Positions 11,327 through 23,800 of a stretch of 40,818 nt of DNA are shown here, piece after piece. Under the pieces are notes generated by a model. It was not told where the DNA came from and did not search any database. It worked only from the letters and a program-made list of their open reading frames with translations. This stretch comes from Branchiostoma floridae. Lineage: Eukaryota > Chordata > Leptocardii > Amphioxiformes > Branchiostomatidae. The translations under genes and the position numbers were made by a program. Location of the stretch: contig NC_049980.1 in the NCBI RefSeq assembly GCF_000003815.2, forward strand, positions 20,466,782 to 20,507,599. Reading direction: 5' to 3'. Position 1 is the stretch's first letter. Every line of letters begins with the position of its first letter.

Positions 11327-14300
11327 GGTATGATGAGAGGATAAACTGTACTGTCACAGAAGGACGACGGTCTGTGTCTGTCAGAACAGTGAGTTTCACA
11401 GGTTAAGTCAGCTACGCTTCCGTTGTGTCGTCAGCACTGTTCTCCTCACCTGTGGTCCCTGTCGTTGTGTGAAGACATAAGAAGTGGATCGAGCGCGTGA
11501 AAATGACAAGAGTCGGCCAGGAGGGGAGACAAGTCGAGCGTCACTTCAACTGACCTCGTGTATCCTGACCTTCAATAGAACAGCCAGGTTATGTGGAGAC
11601 AACACAACACAATGTATAAACTGTGGCCTTAGTCGAATGATAACTCCACACCGTTGGCAACTTGTGTTTGATACGAAAGACCCGCGGGTGGCCTTGGCAG
11701 GCTATACGAATGCCAAAAGGCAATGACACAGTTATTATATATATAGCCTCATGGAGTCTCAGTGTAAACTGTTCCCGAGAAACCCACAATAGCCAGCTAC
11801 AGGAAACACGGAAGACCACGGAAGTCATTTAAATCGTTATCCATCTGTACTACTTCTGTTGTGGTTAACTTCAGGGTGAGTCCATTGACCGAAGATCGGG
11901 GTCAGGTCAGAAGAAATTCGTCCTTACCGTCAGCTCTCCGACACGGGATATTGTCATGTGCCTCTTACCCTCGACAACTTTAGTCGCTAACCCTCCGCCG
12001 TCTGACTTTGTCTTTCCAAAGAGCCATTTCAAGCCTATAACAAGATATTTCATGATCGATCAACCCTGTGCTTATTTGAGATGGAATCCTCCGGGCCGAA
12101 CTTGAGTCAACCCGGCCCGCGGGCAGGTGGGCGTCACATCCGCCAGGCTGGGTGCGCGTCGTCATGACGTCACACGGGTTCACAGAAACTGGCTGGTCAC
12201 ACCAGGTCTTCCCAGAATTACATGTAAGATTATTGTTGTGAGATATCTGATTAAAATTTCAAATCCAATCTTTTGATACGTATCCCTTGGTACAATTTTA
12301 CGAAAGGAAACAAAGTGAACCAGAGTCTCGGGACCTCATTAAGATCTGGGCACAAAATTGACTTTGACCTCTGGTCAGTCAGGACTGCTCCACACGAGAC
12401 GGCCAGTCGCGTTTCCGCTGAAAAAGGACTTTTTAGATAAATCAGCACCATGTGGTACGTACCTAGTACGTTATGTGCGATTGGTTTCCTGACAAACATG
12501 TAATTCACACAAGCAGACGTAGGATCCGTGTACATGTATTTTGAAAACTCCTTGCTTGTCTTATAGCACTTTAATGCACTTTTTATGCCTTCCTCTTCTC
12601 AAGGGAGAACGCAAAAGGTAAAAGACATGCACAGCGCAGAAGTATTGAATGAGACGCCTTAAATGCTACAAAAACATTGAGACTGAGCCAGTCTACATCT
12701 GCTTGGGGATACGTTACCCGGCAAATATGTGATCGTTAGTGATACGTTTGTTGGTCGCCAATCACGCCGTTCGTATGAATAGAGCCTATTCTATAGTGTC
12801 GTGCAGACGTTTTGTTTAGTCAACAATGATACAGAAGTCCGGTATCCAATACCCAACATTAGCAGCACAAAAACACTGGGCCACATTGTAGACACCGCGG
12901 TCTAACAGAAAACAAACGACGTTAATCCTAATCGTAACCGTCTCGGCAGTGGAAAGAAACGCTAGCAAGTTGCCCACTACTAGTAATTTGCTTTACTTAC
13001 TATGAAATTCTACCGTGTGGCTTTCCCCAATTTTGGCATTTTTCTAGTTGGCGCCATCTGAAGCGTCGCTAAGTTCCACTTGTAGTTGGAACGGCTTTTA
13101 TATGAAGTCTAACAGTACCAGGCCAGTAAATATTCTCTAGACACTAGTGATTGGAAGTCGACTCCCTTACCAGTTAGAAGGCTTATACATTCGTCAAATA
13201 AAACCACAAAATCAGCAAATGCTTTTCCATATGTATGTGTATTATTTGAAGGACCAGAACACGTCAAAAAGTGAAATAATTATAAACATACTATACATTT
13301 CACTCGCAATTATTTAAGAAAATGTGTGTACATTATAGCAGCTAGAGCAAGCAACAAAATGTAATCACATTATAGCAGCATTCAGAATAAATATATATCA
13401 CAATACTGTTGAATATAAATCATTGAAATATTGATTGATAGTGAACTGCAAATATCACCGCAAAACGTTAAATAGAACCCTCAATATAGTGTAACTTTCA
13501 TATAGCAATATTGACAAAGTTTAGTAATATAACAATGGTTTATATCTCCTGAAACGTCAGTCGACACCCCCGAGGATAGGATCACCATGTATGTTGTACG
13601 CTAAATTATGACTCTAGTCTTGTGTGTATACTTATAACTTTTCATGGTCCTCAAATGACAAGTAAGCCCCAAATATGACCAATCATGTAGATGGAGAGTA
13701 GCTAGGTGTTCCAACGTATAATTGTAATTCCTCACATTAATCTCAGATACCCTATTACATATATTTTATTCTGTAATAACACTTATGGTACAATGTCTAC
13801 ATTCTATATTCCTAACTACATTTTGTACTGATGCTACGTAATTGATCCTTATAGCAGCACATTGCATAAGCAAAAATGTTAAAAATACTAGACGTAACCC
13901 ATAAACATTTATACAACAGGCGCACAGTATCAAAATGTAAGCGATGCAAGGTGCAGTTAAATTCGTCGTACGACCTTTGTCTTATTGGGTTTTCAATGAT
14001 ACAACCGACTGTCGACAAGGATCTACGACAAACCGTTCCGTCATAGGGTAGCTGAGTGTACGACACAACGACAGATATACGCTTTCTGCAACATTTCGTC
14101 CTAAACCCGTAAAATTATCGTACGACAAATTTGGCAGGAACCTTGTATGCCTTTTAGTACATTTAGAATATCTAGGTGTTTGGACATATACAAAAAAAAA
14201 GATCAACTGAAGATGTATTGGACTCAATGCAACACATGCAAATAATTAATTTTGTCGATTCAAATAATGCCACCAAACATAATGTACATGTCACATCGGG

Positions 14301-14861
14301 TAGACATACCGCACAATACTTGTGTACACATATCACGGACCATGAACACAGGACAAAAGAACAGGTGCGGTATGAAACGTAGGCCAAATGGAGGTAAATT
14401 GACAAATCACATACCTTTATGTTATTATGGCGCCGTACCTTTCTGGTGAGTGTGCTCTGTACACAATGTCGCATTCACTGAGCAAAGAAAACCTGACACA
14501 CGGGCTGGGGCTCATGAACAGGGTAGAACACTATAACTATAACTGAAGTGAGTTCTTTCACTGGAGTTCGAGTGATTTGACGTGGTCTATGAGATCCATG
14601 GGTCACGTGTAGAAAGATAGCACTTGTTTTACCTAACCTTTTCTGTCAGCAAGGCTAGGTTTGTCCTCACGCTGTTTGGTGATTTTGGGCTAAAGTTACT
14701 GTGTTTCTGACTTGTTATGGAAGATTATCACTTTAAAAAGTTACATGAAACCAAGAGAGAGTACAGGAAAACACTGCAAATATGGCCAGTAAGACGCCGA
14801 ACAAGTGTTTCATAAGAAGCACCTGTGCTCTTGACGACAGGACAAGACCGTCATATCGGTA
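11327..14861. other. AT-rich intergenic region, nothing assigned
   Basis: About 3.5 kb with only short, mutually overlapping frames on both strands and no recognisable family. The first part (11327-11500) is probably 5' UTR and promoter of the PPxY membrane-protein gene. Bases 13200-14200 are strongly AT-rich. I see no tRNA, transposase or strong inverted repeat. Unrecognised non-coding exons cannot be excluded. Confidence 0.5.
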
Positions 14862-15281
14862 TCACCACTGCTGGGCGTAGTTGGTCGAGTTGTATCGATG
14901 AGGAAGCTTGGCAGACCGCAGGGCCAGAGCCTTGTAGTAGCTGTCCTGGAACTGCTGCCTTGTCGCCTGGTCCATGAGCTCTCGTCGCGACATGGTGCTG
15001 CTGCCCTGCAGCGAGCCCTCCTCAGGCTCCGGCCTGCTCAGCTCCGACCCTCGGGTCTTCAGGTACCTGGACCCCGTGTCGTCTTTAGCAGTGTGCCGGG
15101 AACTGGCGGTTACAGTGGAGAAGTCGCTGTATGTGGAGGCTGAAGAAGACTGTCTGCTGGAAGGGTGAGATCTCCGTGACAGCACGGCGCTCCGGCGTAC
15201 CTCCTGTCCCAGCGCAGACCCGTCCCCGGACTGCTGTCTCCACGCCGCTTCCTTCTCGTACGATGACATTCTCGTCTCCAT
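14862..15281 (-). CDS. Uncharacterised 139-residue Ser/Arg-rich protein
   Basis: A single uninterrupted frame starts at an ATG in good context (A at -3, G at +4) and ends TAG-free in a codon for Trp before the stop. An in-frame stop at 15336-15338 shows the start lies within this exon. The frame is GC-rich compared with its flanks, which supports real coding. The protein is hydrophilic, without signal peptide or membrane segment. A Ser/Arg-rich middle (residues about 30-65) is followed by an acidic patch and a C-terminal region with SRRELMDQATRQQF, YYKALALRSAKLPHRY and a final AQQW. The C-terminal third looks structured and conserved in style, like small cilium or cytoskeleton proteins, but I do not recognise the family. 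The overlapping plus-strand frames are its shadow. Confidence 0.6.
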   Translation of the reverse strand: METRMSSYEKEAAWRQQSGDGSALGQEVRRSAVLSRRSHPSSRQSSSASTYSDFSTVTASSRHTAKDDTGSRYLKTRGSELSRPEPEEGSLQGSSTMSRRELMDQATRQQFQDSYYKALALRSAKLPHRYNSTNYAQQW

Positions 15282-17617
15282 ATTCGGTAGAGAAATAAAG
15301 GATAACCTGGCGAGTCTTGTGGACAGGATATGGGCCTAGGCAAAAGTGGCGAGAGGGTACCAGAACGAGTGGCTCTTGAAGTCTGGATAACTTCGACAAC
15401 ACAGAGTTGTGTTCCCCCTTTAGTTGTCTTTTGTATACGGGTCAGAGGGCGTTGCCAGTCGCAACGCCAGTCATTCGTAGACGCCATGTTGGGACACATG
15501 GGACCGGTGTATTGTTGCTGGGGCTACGATTGCTCATCAATAAATTGAAGTGTACAAGTTTGTGGGTCAGGAGACACACATTCACCGATGATTTCTCAAT
15601 GCTCCCAGCATGTCCGGAGTAACAAATGATGTGATTTGGCGGCATCACATCTTATTACCGCCCATACGTAACTGATAACAACAGTAAACACCTAGGCCCA
15701 TTTACAGTTACACACGTTTTCAAAGTGCACTTGTCGACTATGTAAACAGATTTTAGCTAGGCTAGGCTAGTCATGTGTAGTTTCTCCAATGCAAGTCGAC
15801 TTGAATCACCTCGAAGCGGGGTCGACCGAGTTATGTACTAGTTCGCCAATCAGCGAAGCCATTTCGCGTCATTTTAGCGCAATTTTCGGCAGCAAAAGCA
15901 ACAATTTTTATGTTTTTGCTCCATTTTGACTGATTGACTTTTTTCCAAACAAAATTAGAGTGGCTTATAGTTATTACCTTAGAATCACTTCGGTCACTGC
16001 AGATAACTTTAGTTCACTATATTTCATTTGGTCCCGCCAAGGAGGTTAAAAAAAGGTCCTTGGTCCCGCCACACGATCTCTGAACTGGAGATCAATATCT
16101 TTCCGCTAGGAGTCGCCTTTACAACACCACCTTTTGTTGAGTACAGTATATTTCAATGGGTGGTCAACATTCTAAAACCAAGTTTGAACCAGTGTTATTC
16201 ATAATCTGAATGATGGGGAAGCGAGATTACACATGCCCTAAATCTATCTGGTCCATAATTGTTACCTTTGCCAATGTTATATTTTCAGGAGCTGGTGTCT
16301 GTGCATGAGCACAATAACATAACAATAACATAAGTACCAAGAGTCTGAAAACTCAAACCGGCATGAAATATTTTGTTTTGTGATGGTGTGTTGTGGGGTT
16401 GATATGGTTTGACGTTTGGCAAAATTATGCCATCATTGTTCTTATACATTGTATATCTACCTATGGTAAAATCCAAAACTACACCTTTCTAGTGACCTCA
16501 CCATTTCCTTTTTATTTCCTATTGTTACACCTGCACCTGGCACATATCGCTAATGTGTATATATTGCTTCATTCCATTCAGAGGTGACAGGGATGGTCAC
16601 AGTTACTCTTTCTACTAGTTGTGGATCTGTGCAGCCATCGGCTTCATATCCCTAATGTGTATATTGTGATTCACCCCGCACACAGTGGTCACAGGGGTGC
16701 CTAGCTGGCTATCAGTTACTGGGACCACTCTACTAAAAAAAGAAGGGGGGTAAATATATTTTTGAAAACGAACCACAAAACTGCAGCAAACTTCTAATGC
16801 GCGCCAAAACACAATGGTTTGCAATATCTATCCCCATAGCAAACATGATTGCAATCCATTCAGAGGTTCTAAAGATATCGGTCCGGAACCACAAAGATCC
16901 CTACCAAAATCAATACCTGCTTTTTATCAAGCAGGTAATTATCACATTTATGGCACCCTACCGACTTTCTTTGGTCATGCTATGGTCATTATTTTGATTG
17001 GTAAATTGCTCTTCGAAGGGAGATTTAAACATTACATGTATGTTAGTGGCTTTTTTTAACTGCAGGGTCTGATTTTGTTTGAAATTTGATGGAGTTTGAA
17101 AGTCAAAGGGAATAACTCAAGGTGTCAATGAATCATAATGATTTTTGTTATGCAGACTTAACAATATGCTAATTATGCAAATCTACTCTGCATAACTAAT
17201 GAGGAAAGCTTATAAATCTGCTGCATTCCATGATTGGACTCATTGAAATATGTGGCACATGTAACTAATAGAGGAATATCCAAAGATATCTATAATTTAT
17301 CATGCATTAGGAAGATCTAATTTTTGCATACTACAAAAAAATTTGCTGTTGTGGATAATGCTGAGCAAAACCTGCCCAAGAATAAACTTTTGTGACAGGT
17401 GAGGCAAAACTACCTTCCATGGCAAATTAATTTTCTAGGCAAACTCCCCTTCACGATAGTAGAGAACCTTAGCCAACTAAGCTACTAACAAAGAAACTAG
17501 CGACAAATTTGTGACAGACAACACACAGCCTTCACTCAAGTGATGTGTATATGGACTTTTTATTGTCCAAAACATTTTCCAGGCAGGTCTTGTGGTTTGG
17601 ATGGCATCTGGATTCCA
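15282..17617. other. Intergenic region between the 139-residue frame and RPS21
   Basis: The first 350 bases are relatively GC-rich and probably hold the promoter of the minus-strand frame. TTGGTCCCGCC is repeated at 16028-16038 and 16060-16070, bracketing a CAAGGAGGTTA motif. Two related stretches near 16545-16600 and 16645-16705 share CTAATGTGTATAT and GGTCACAG, probably an old duplication. No coding sequence is recognised. Confidence 0.45.
17559..17564 (-). terminator. RPS21: RPS21 poly(A) signal
   Basis: AATAAA on the minus strand, about 54 bases after the RPS21 stop codon. The very short 3' UTR is usual for ribosomal protein genes and supports the small final exon. Confidence 0.8.
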
Positions 17618-19062
17618 CTAGGCATCCATTTTTCTGTAAAATACAGAATAATGAGCATATTACACATACGGAGATATTGTTTTGTTCATGACCTAAGGAG
17701 AAGCTCTGAAACTTGCTTGTGGCTGTTTGTCATCAGTATAATGATAGAAGAAACACTCTCCTATGGATATGAGCATATAAGCAGCCCAACAAAGCATATA
17801 TCTGTTACTGCTTTCATTAGCCTTTCCATAATAAAATGCAAAACATACAAACTTTAGAATACAGAGGGTCATTATGTCAAGGGAACAGTCCCATCTACCA
17901 ATCACTGTGAACTTACCCATCAATGATTTTATCCTTTATCGCCAGGCGTTTCAGGCAATCATCCGACTCTCCCTGTAACAAAGAATAACAAAGCCATATT
18001 GGAGAATGCCGGTTTTTACAAACAGTACACAATTTAACCAATGGTATATAAATGCATCAAATGATGCATGCTAGAAAAAGAAAGACTAGATACTAGAGAG
18101 TGTTGACAGGTGAATGCCTCACCATTTGCCTGATGTAGCCACAGATGGCGTAAGTCTTGTACTGTCCCGTCATGCGGCCAGTGGTTGGGTCAACCTGAAA
18201 AAAAAGAGCAAAAACCTTGAGTTGTTTTGCATTGACCAACACTTACAGTTTTCATTCAGTTATTCTATGTGACATGCTACAATTTATCATTGTCTAGAAG
18301 TACAAAGGCTGATGATTATGAATGAAGAATCATTATCATAAGGGAATAGATCAATTCTAATTCCATTTAACTGACAAATGGTCAGGCTAAATCCATATGG
18401 CATTTATCTTAACACCATTGGGAAACATTCCTTGACGTCCACAAAATCATTACTTAACCACAGACATTCAGAGGTATCTCAGCTTATTGTCTCTACATTA
18501 AAAAAAATACAAGAGAAAAAAATTGACAGCTTGATACTACTTGTATATAAAAAGTTGCAGTTTCACCCACCTCAGCAAAGTTGATCTGAATTGAGGCATG
18601 ATCCTTGGCACCAATGATGCGGTTGGTTGATGAGCTGAAGGACAATACAATACCATCCAATCAACAACAGTTGTAGAAACTAGTCAGTTTCTGGGCATGA
18701 CAATTGGTCAACATTCATTTAAGTGGATTCACTAAATGATGACTTGATTATACTGTATCTTACAGACATTTTTTTTTAAACTGCACATTTCACATCATGT
18801 TTCTTAGTTCATTTACAAATAATTACCTCAATACAGATTTCAAATTGAAAATGATATCCTGCAACAAACACGAAACTACAAATCACCATCACATTATGAA
18901 CTCTACTGACTTGTTGTTATGTTGCATGACAGAATAAACTAAAAAGTTCTGTAACATTATGAAAACCTTGGGACCCCATAGAATTCAACTGTACTACAAT
19001 TCCTGCACTTACCACTTGCGAGGGATGTACAGATCCACAACTTCACCTGCGTCGTTCTGCAT
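17618..19062 (-). CDS. RPS21: Ribosomal protein S21 (eS21)
   Basis: Five coding exons with clean GT-AG borders: 19062-19013, 18634-18571, 18194-18123, 17972-17917 and 17633-17618 (TAG). The product has 85 residues; human RPS21 has 83. It starts MQNDAGEVVDLYIPRKCSS, continues NRIIGAKDHASIQINFAEVD, then [20 protein letters not shown], all diagnostic of this 40S subunit protein, which helps maturation of the 18S rRNA 3' end. The coding sequence starts 36 bases after the acceptor at 19098; the true first exon is non-coding (20444-20477). The last exon is only 16 bases and gives the ending DGKMDA, where most animal copies end with a form of GIVSKNF. A poly(A) signal 54 bases on supports this ending. 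Confidence 0.95.
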
Positions 19063-19194
19063 GATGGCTGTCGGTTCTCTATGGGCTTCTACAGCTCACT
19101 GTTAACACAAACATAAATATATACACACAAACATTAAAAAGTTGGCCAGACCACAGATGACAAAAAAGATTCCAATCTGCAAAATACACCTGAT

Positions 19195-19219
19195 ATTATT
19201 ATTATTATTATTATTATTA
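19195..19219. repeat. (ATT)n microsatellite in RPS21 intron 1
   Basis: About eight ATT units. The sequence CTGCAAAATACACC before it recurs about 117 bases later (near 19297) with a shorter ATT run, so the whole unit appears to be an imperfect tandem duplication. Confidence 0.8.
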
Positions 19220-19936
19220 CAGGGGTCCCGTGCTCGAGGAGGAGCCTCGACCACGTTAAACAGCCCTGTTACCCTCACTTTGGGTATCTACTGGCTGCAA
19301 AATACACCCGATATTATTATTACATTTTCAGGACGATTCAGCACCGAGCCCAGGAGTGTTAACCCTAAATCTTACATTAACCTGTCCTAGGGCTGGTGCC
19401 GGATTGCTCTGGCTACCTTTGGGCCAAAAATTTATGCCAAGGTGCTGAAAAAGATCATGACACTTGACACATGAAAATTGAAGCAGGTCATAAAAATTCA
19501 ACAAGCCACCCTACAATTTACTTGTCCTATTTGCATATATGATACATATCACAGACATGTAGCAGACAAGTTTGTCAGCTTTGAAGAAACAAGTTCAAGT
19601 CTCCATCAGGGTCAAAATTTGGCAATTTTTGGCATCTACTTTCAAACAGGATTGCCCCATAAGTTTCGCCTACCTTCATCCATTTTTGGACACAGAAGGG
19701 TCTTTAACTATCGTTCAACAGGAGATTTCCAAACTTAGTTCAAATACATAGGATAGCAAAACTTGATACAACTCTATTTTTGTAAAAGTCAAAAATTTTT
19801 CAATCTTTTTGTAGAAAAAAATCCAAAACGCAGTGAATCAAACGCAGTGCCCCCTCCCCATCATCCCCATACCATAGCCTTGATACCTACCATGACAATA
19901 CGTCGATGTAGGTTAGACATCCAGGTAATAAGATAC

Positions 19937-20277
19937 GCCAAAAATAGTTACTCAAGCAATTGGATATGGTTTTGAAACGGTCAGACGTTTCAAAACCATA
20001 TCCAGTTGCTTGAGTAACTANNNNNNNNNNNNNNNNNNNNNNNNNNNNNNNNNNNNNNNNNNNNNNNNNNNNNNNNNNNNNNNNNNNNNNNNNNNNNNNN
20101 NNNNNNNNNNNNNNNNNNNNATTGGACATCTGAAATTGTCTTCATTAATAGTCAGAGTATAAAAGAACTGTTTCTTGCAGATCACTTCAGTGTCACTGAC
20201 GAAGGAAAGTGGATTCTTTCCGAAACGTCTGACCGTTTCAAAACCATATCCAGTTGCTTGAGTAACTATTTTTGGCG
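19937..20277. repeat. Inverted repeat copies around an assembly gap
   Basis: Three copies of one 35-base sequence are present: 19945-19979 (inverted), 19986-20020 and 20234-20268, the last two identical. The first two form a near-perfect hairpin with a 6-base loop that ends exactly at the gap. The first and third also match beyond the core (CGCCAAAAATAG against CTATTTTTGGCG), so they could be the ends of a longer inverted-repeat element. In one frame the repeat reads GKWILSETSDRFKTIS. It may be a real element, an assembly fault at a palindrome, or both. Confidence 0.7.
20021..20120. other. Assembly gap, 100 N
   Basis: Exactly 100 unknown bases, the usual size for a gap of unknown length. It lies in intron 1 of RPS21. 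Confidence 1.
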
Positions 20278-20443
20278 TACCATGACAATATCCGTCCAAT
20301 AGGGCATTCAGTTATATCAAGTGGTACAAAAATCTAAAGTAGCATTGTCTTAAGATATTGTAGATCAGTTCTATTGGATTAGCCTTTTCTTAACCCTTCT
20401 GAATGAACCAAATATAAGGAAAAAGTTCGGGATGAAAACTCAC

Positions 20444-20477
20444 ATGTGCTTCCCAAGATGGCGGACAGCGAAAGAGG
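20444..20477 (-). promoter_or_regulatory. RPS21: RPS21 non-coding first exon: TOP start and YY1-like site
   Basis: On the minus strand the sequence runs CCTCTTTCGCTGTCCGCC, a 5' terminal oligopyrimidine start, then ATCTTGG, and ends at a GTGAGT donor (GT at 20443-20442). Its complement AAGATGGCGG is the YY1-type element often found at starts of animal ribosomal protein genes. The partner acceptor is at 19099-19100, so the first intron is about 1.3 kb. Transcription probably starts near 20476. TOP mRNAs are controlled by mTOR/LARP1 at translation; that this one is follows from family knowledge. Confidence 0.75.
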
Positions 20478-20790
20478 TGGAACAGAGGGCATCCTGGGAA
20501 ATTTTTCCTCGTGAACATTATTAGGAGGAACAACCTTCAAGCTGTTAACGATTGTCACAGATCATTTGCTAAAATAAGCGACAAAAATACAGTATAAAGC
20601 ATAAAAGCTTAACATCAGTAATGCCAGCTGTAAAATTATTAATTAATTTTTCTTTTTCTTTGCTGTTTCTTAATTTTTGATTTTGCTACTTGTAAAAATA
20701 ATGACTTAAAATGAACCATTTCAGTAAATCATTCCTGTAACAGTGGGTGAGTGAGCTGGACACACTCTCGTTCCCGGTGTACTGAGACAT
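20478..20790. promoter_or_regulatory. Probable shared promoter between RPS21 and the FAM110-family gene
   Basis: The TOP start of RPS21 points left and a plus-strand donor (GTAAGT at 20861) follows about 380 bases to the right, so the two genes are probably divergently transcribed. The core is AT-rich (20620-20720) with a pyrimidine run TTTTTCTTTTTCTTTG. The plus-strand start is not visible, so the boundaries are estimates. Confidence 0.45.
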
Positions 20791-20860
20791 TAGCTGATCT
20801 CGCACAGCGGAAGGAGGACGTGTGTGTCGTTTGGCAGGGAAAAAAGTACCGATTTATTAG
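20780..20860 (+). other. Candidate 5' UTR exon of the FAM110-family gene
   Basis: A GC-moderate stretch ending ...GATTTATTAG before a strong donor GTAAGT (20861-20866). The next good plus-strand acceptor followed by a recognisable coding exon is at 26046, giving a 5.2-kb intron. The pairing of this exon with that acceptor, and the left edge, are inference. Confidence 0.4.
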
Positions 20861-23800
20861 GTAAGTACGCCAATATTTTTCACGACATCACTCATAGTTG
20901 TGTACTAGAGGGTAGTATATACAATCAGTGCATAAGCGTTGTCATACGACCTTTTAAACTCGTAAAAGATGCGAGAGTGGGACGAAAGAGTGGTGGGTTG
21001 GGAGGCCGATGTGTACAAACAGTGTAACTGCTGAGCGGCAAAACGTAACTCGGTCAGTATATGGTTTGTCCGCAACGTATTTGTACATTCATTTCAATAA
21101 CTGGGAGTATCTGTAGCAGGTAGAGGACGCAAGGTCGTGTTGTGCTGTCAAAAATAACCCTAGCGGACGAACAGATTGTTGTGTTTGCGTATATACACGA
21201 GCGCGTCAAGAAAGTCGTCTTTCTGGTTTTGTAAAATTCGGGTTAGGCCTTTGGGGGTGGGGGGTGTAGTTTGACATCATTTTCTGTCATATTTGTGGAC
21301 TGTTGGTCAAGAAACTGCTTTGTCCTACATGCTATGTCACCAATTTTCAATATAACGGATTATATCTGTTCAGGGGCATTTTTCTTGCAAGGAAGGAGTA
21401 GTACTGGGGTCCTATTCAACTACCAACCCTCTTTTACTTTTAGATTAATGGTAATTGTTTTGTATCATGATAATGTTGCAGTATGATTGATGCAGTGCCA
21501 TTTGCACTAACTGTGGTCCTTTTTTGAAATAACTATGATCTCATCTAAGAACAATACATAAAGCACGGTACCACTCCATTTGGAAGAACAGTACCCTTGT
21601 GAATTCAGGAAAGCGAAAGCTACCTCTTGAGATTAACATACCTCAATGGCTTTTTTTGGTGGAAATTTTCAAGTGCCGACCGATGTTGCCATGCAGTACA
21701 GTTGTAGTGGTCTTGAGTTTAATAAAATGAAGTGGCACACACAAAAATCTAATTGGATGTTAGATGTATGCTCATGTGTTTTGGTGTGTAAAACATAATT
21801 GTTGTCATTATTTTGGAGTATAGAATGAATACACTGTGATAGATATATCACAGGGGAATAATAACGGTTTCTACTAATTCCCCTGTTGTACTCATATGCC
21901 TTTGCCCAAATTTGCAGAGGGGACAAAATGCAAGCAAGCATGAAATGGAAACTTTTGGCCAGATGAGCCCCCATCAGGAGCCCTGAGGCACATCAGACAG
22001 AACCTCCCCCGTTTGTACATGTTGTTCTTTGTTCAAGTCGTAGGAGTTGCAACCTAAAAAATCAAAGCAAGACACTTTTCTTGCACTGTTGACTAGCTGT
22101 AATTCAAAGCACTGATATGATATTAGTATCAGTGAATTTGTATCCTGCTTGTTTCTAAGTGTGAAATACTCCTCCCTACGGCAGTATCATATCCTGTTCT
22201 GTTCATGATGCTAGGAAGCAAAGTCCTCAGCTTTCAAAGGTATTTCCCACAACAAAGGAAGTGGCTTAATTTTTGGCCCAATGTCATGACTGCATCAGTG
22301 ACAGCACCTGGATGCAATACAGACAACATTTCTAGTCTGTGCTAATAGTTCCGCTAGTCAAAGTAGTCAAAGTAACCACGAATGACATTGGTATGATATC
22401 AGGTAAAACATTGATTATAAAGTATAATGACTTTGATGCCTTTGACAACTGCAAAATAATTACATGCAATCTAAGAGAAAAATTGTTACCAGTATTTCTA
22501 CAGCAAATTGTTTCATTTGTAAATTGTAGAGTTAGAATTTCCCATGTCTTTTCCAGAGTACCCCCCCCCCCTCTACATATGGATCAAATTCTGACCCAGA
22601 CATGTAGGAGTACAACTTTAAGTTATAACTGTGCCTTCCATTCATGGCTTAGTCTGAAATTCTACCCTCTTCCTTTAGAATTTCTAAATAATACAGAATA
22701 CATTAGAATAGAAGACATTGATATGCAAAAATATGATATCAGTCAGAAGTCAGAACATTATCTTTAAAAGTTTAATCATACCTAACAAGAAATGACACTA
22801 GGTTGAAGACCTGGAAGTAAAGGTTAACTGTATCCTGTATGACTCCTGAAATGATGCTGACCAAACATCTGGGTCTAATTCTCTGCACCCAGGAAGGGGG
22901 TAGAAGGAAATGATAAAGCACCCTGAGGGGGGAGGACTAATGTCAACATTGAACTTGGCTGAACTACCACAGTAAATCCTGGTCCACTCCTAAATTTCTG
23001 CCTAACACATGGTCTTGATTTTGGTGGCCCAGGGTGTATTGTATAGTGAGTAGGGCCTATACATGTTTTACAGACCTTGGCATGTGTTCTGTTGACACAA
23101 GTTTGACATGGGCTAATGCCAGATAATGACCTTATCATGCGCAATATAATTGCTGCATGTTGTCATTCAGGATCCGATTATCTCCCATGTTCACATTAGG
23201 CATTTACTATAGATATGTGCAGATAAATGTAAATCTTTAAAAAGTAATTGATTATATTAGCTGCGTGCCTTGTTGTTAGGTAAACATTAGGTATATTTCT
23301 ATCTGTGACCATGTGACAGATAGTTAATGAGGGCATTTTTTCAACACACCTTTATAAAGAATGCCGTACCTCTGTATCAGGGTAAACAGAACCACTGAAG
23401 CAGACCCCTCACCTGTCAGGTTTCCTGTTAATCCCACAGGTAATCAATAATCAATACATGCCAGGTGGTAGAACGACACATGCTTGTATCACCAAAGCTG
23501 TTTTAGGTCTTGTAAATATTTATATCATTTTGAGATAAGTATTAAGTTTGTTAGAATACAACTTTTTCTCATTGAATCCTCTGAAAGAAAACTGCAAGAG
23601 AACGGTATCTTATTGTAATGCTCAAGTGTAAAGGCAAAGTGTAGTTTGCTGGCTCTCCAAAACAAGAACCAAGACAATTTGAGAATAGAAAATGATTTAG
23701 TTTAGAAGGTGAACCAGGCAGGCTTGATGATGATGGCCAGGTATTTAGCCTAATTCTGCTAGAGAAACCAACACTTGGTGTGACTATGCATACTGTAGGG

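Noticed and set aside
10842-11399. 185-residue minus-strand frame
   Set aside because: It overlaps the first exon of the PPxY membrane-protein gene in another frame, is full of Arg/Thr/Ser from CpG-rich sequence, and lacks any family motif, whereas the spliced gene shows membrane segments and PPxY motifs.
13812-14474. Overlapping short frames on both strands
   Set aside because: Cys/Tyr/Leu-rich translations of AT-rich DNA, with no shared domain, no splice sites that extend them and no similarity to known families.
22339-22767. 142-residue plus-strand frame
   Set aside because: AT-rich composition, no domain, crosses a C11 run, and no splice or promoter context supports it. Most likely chance.
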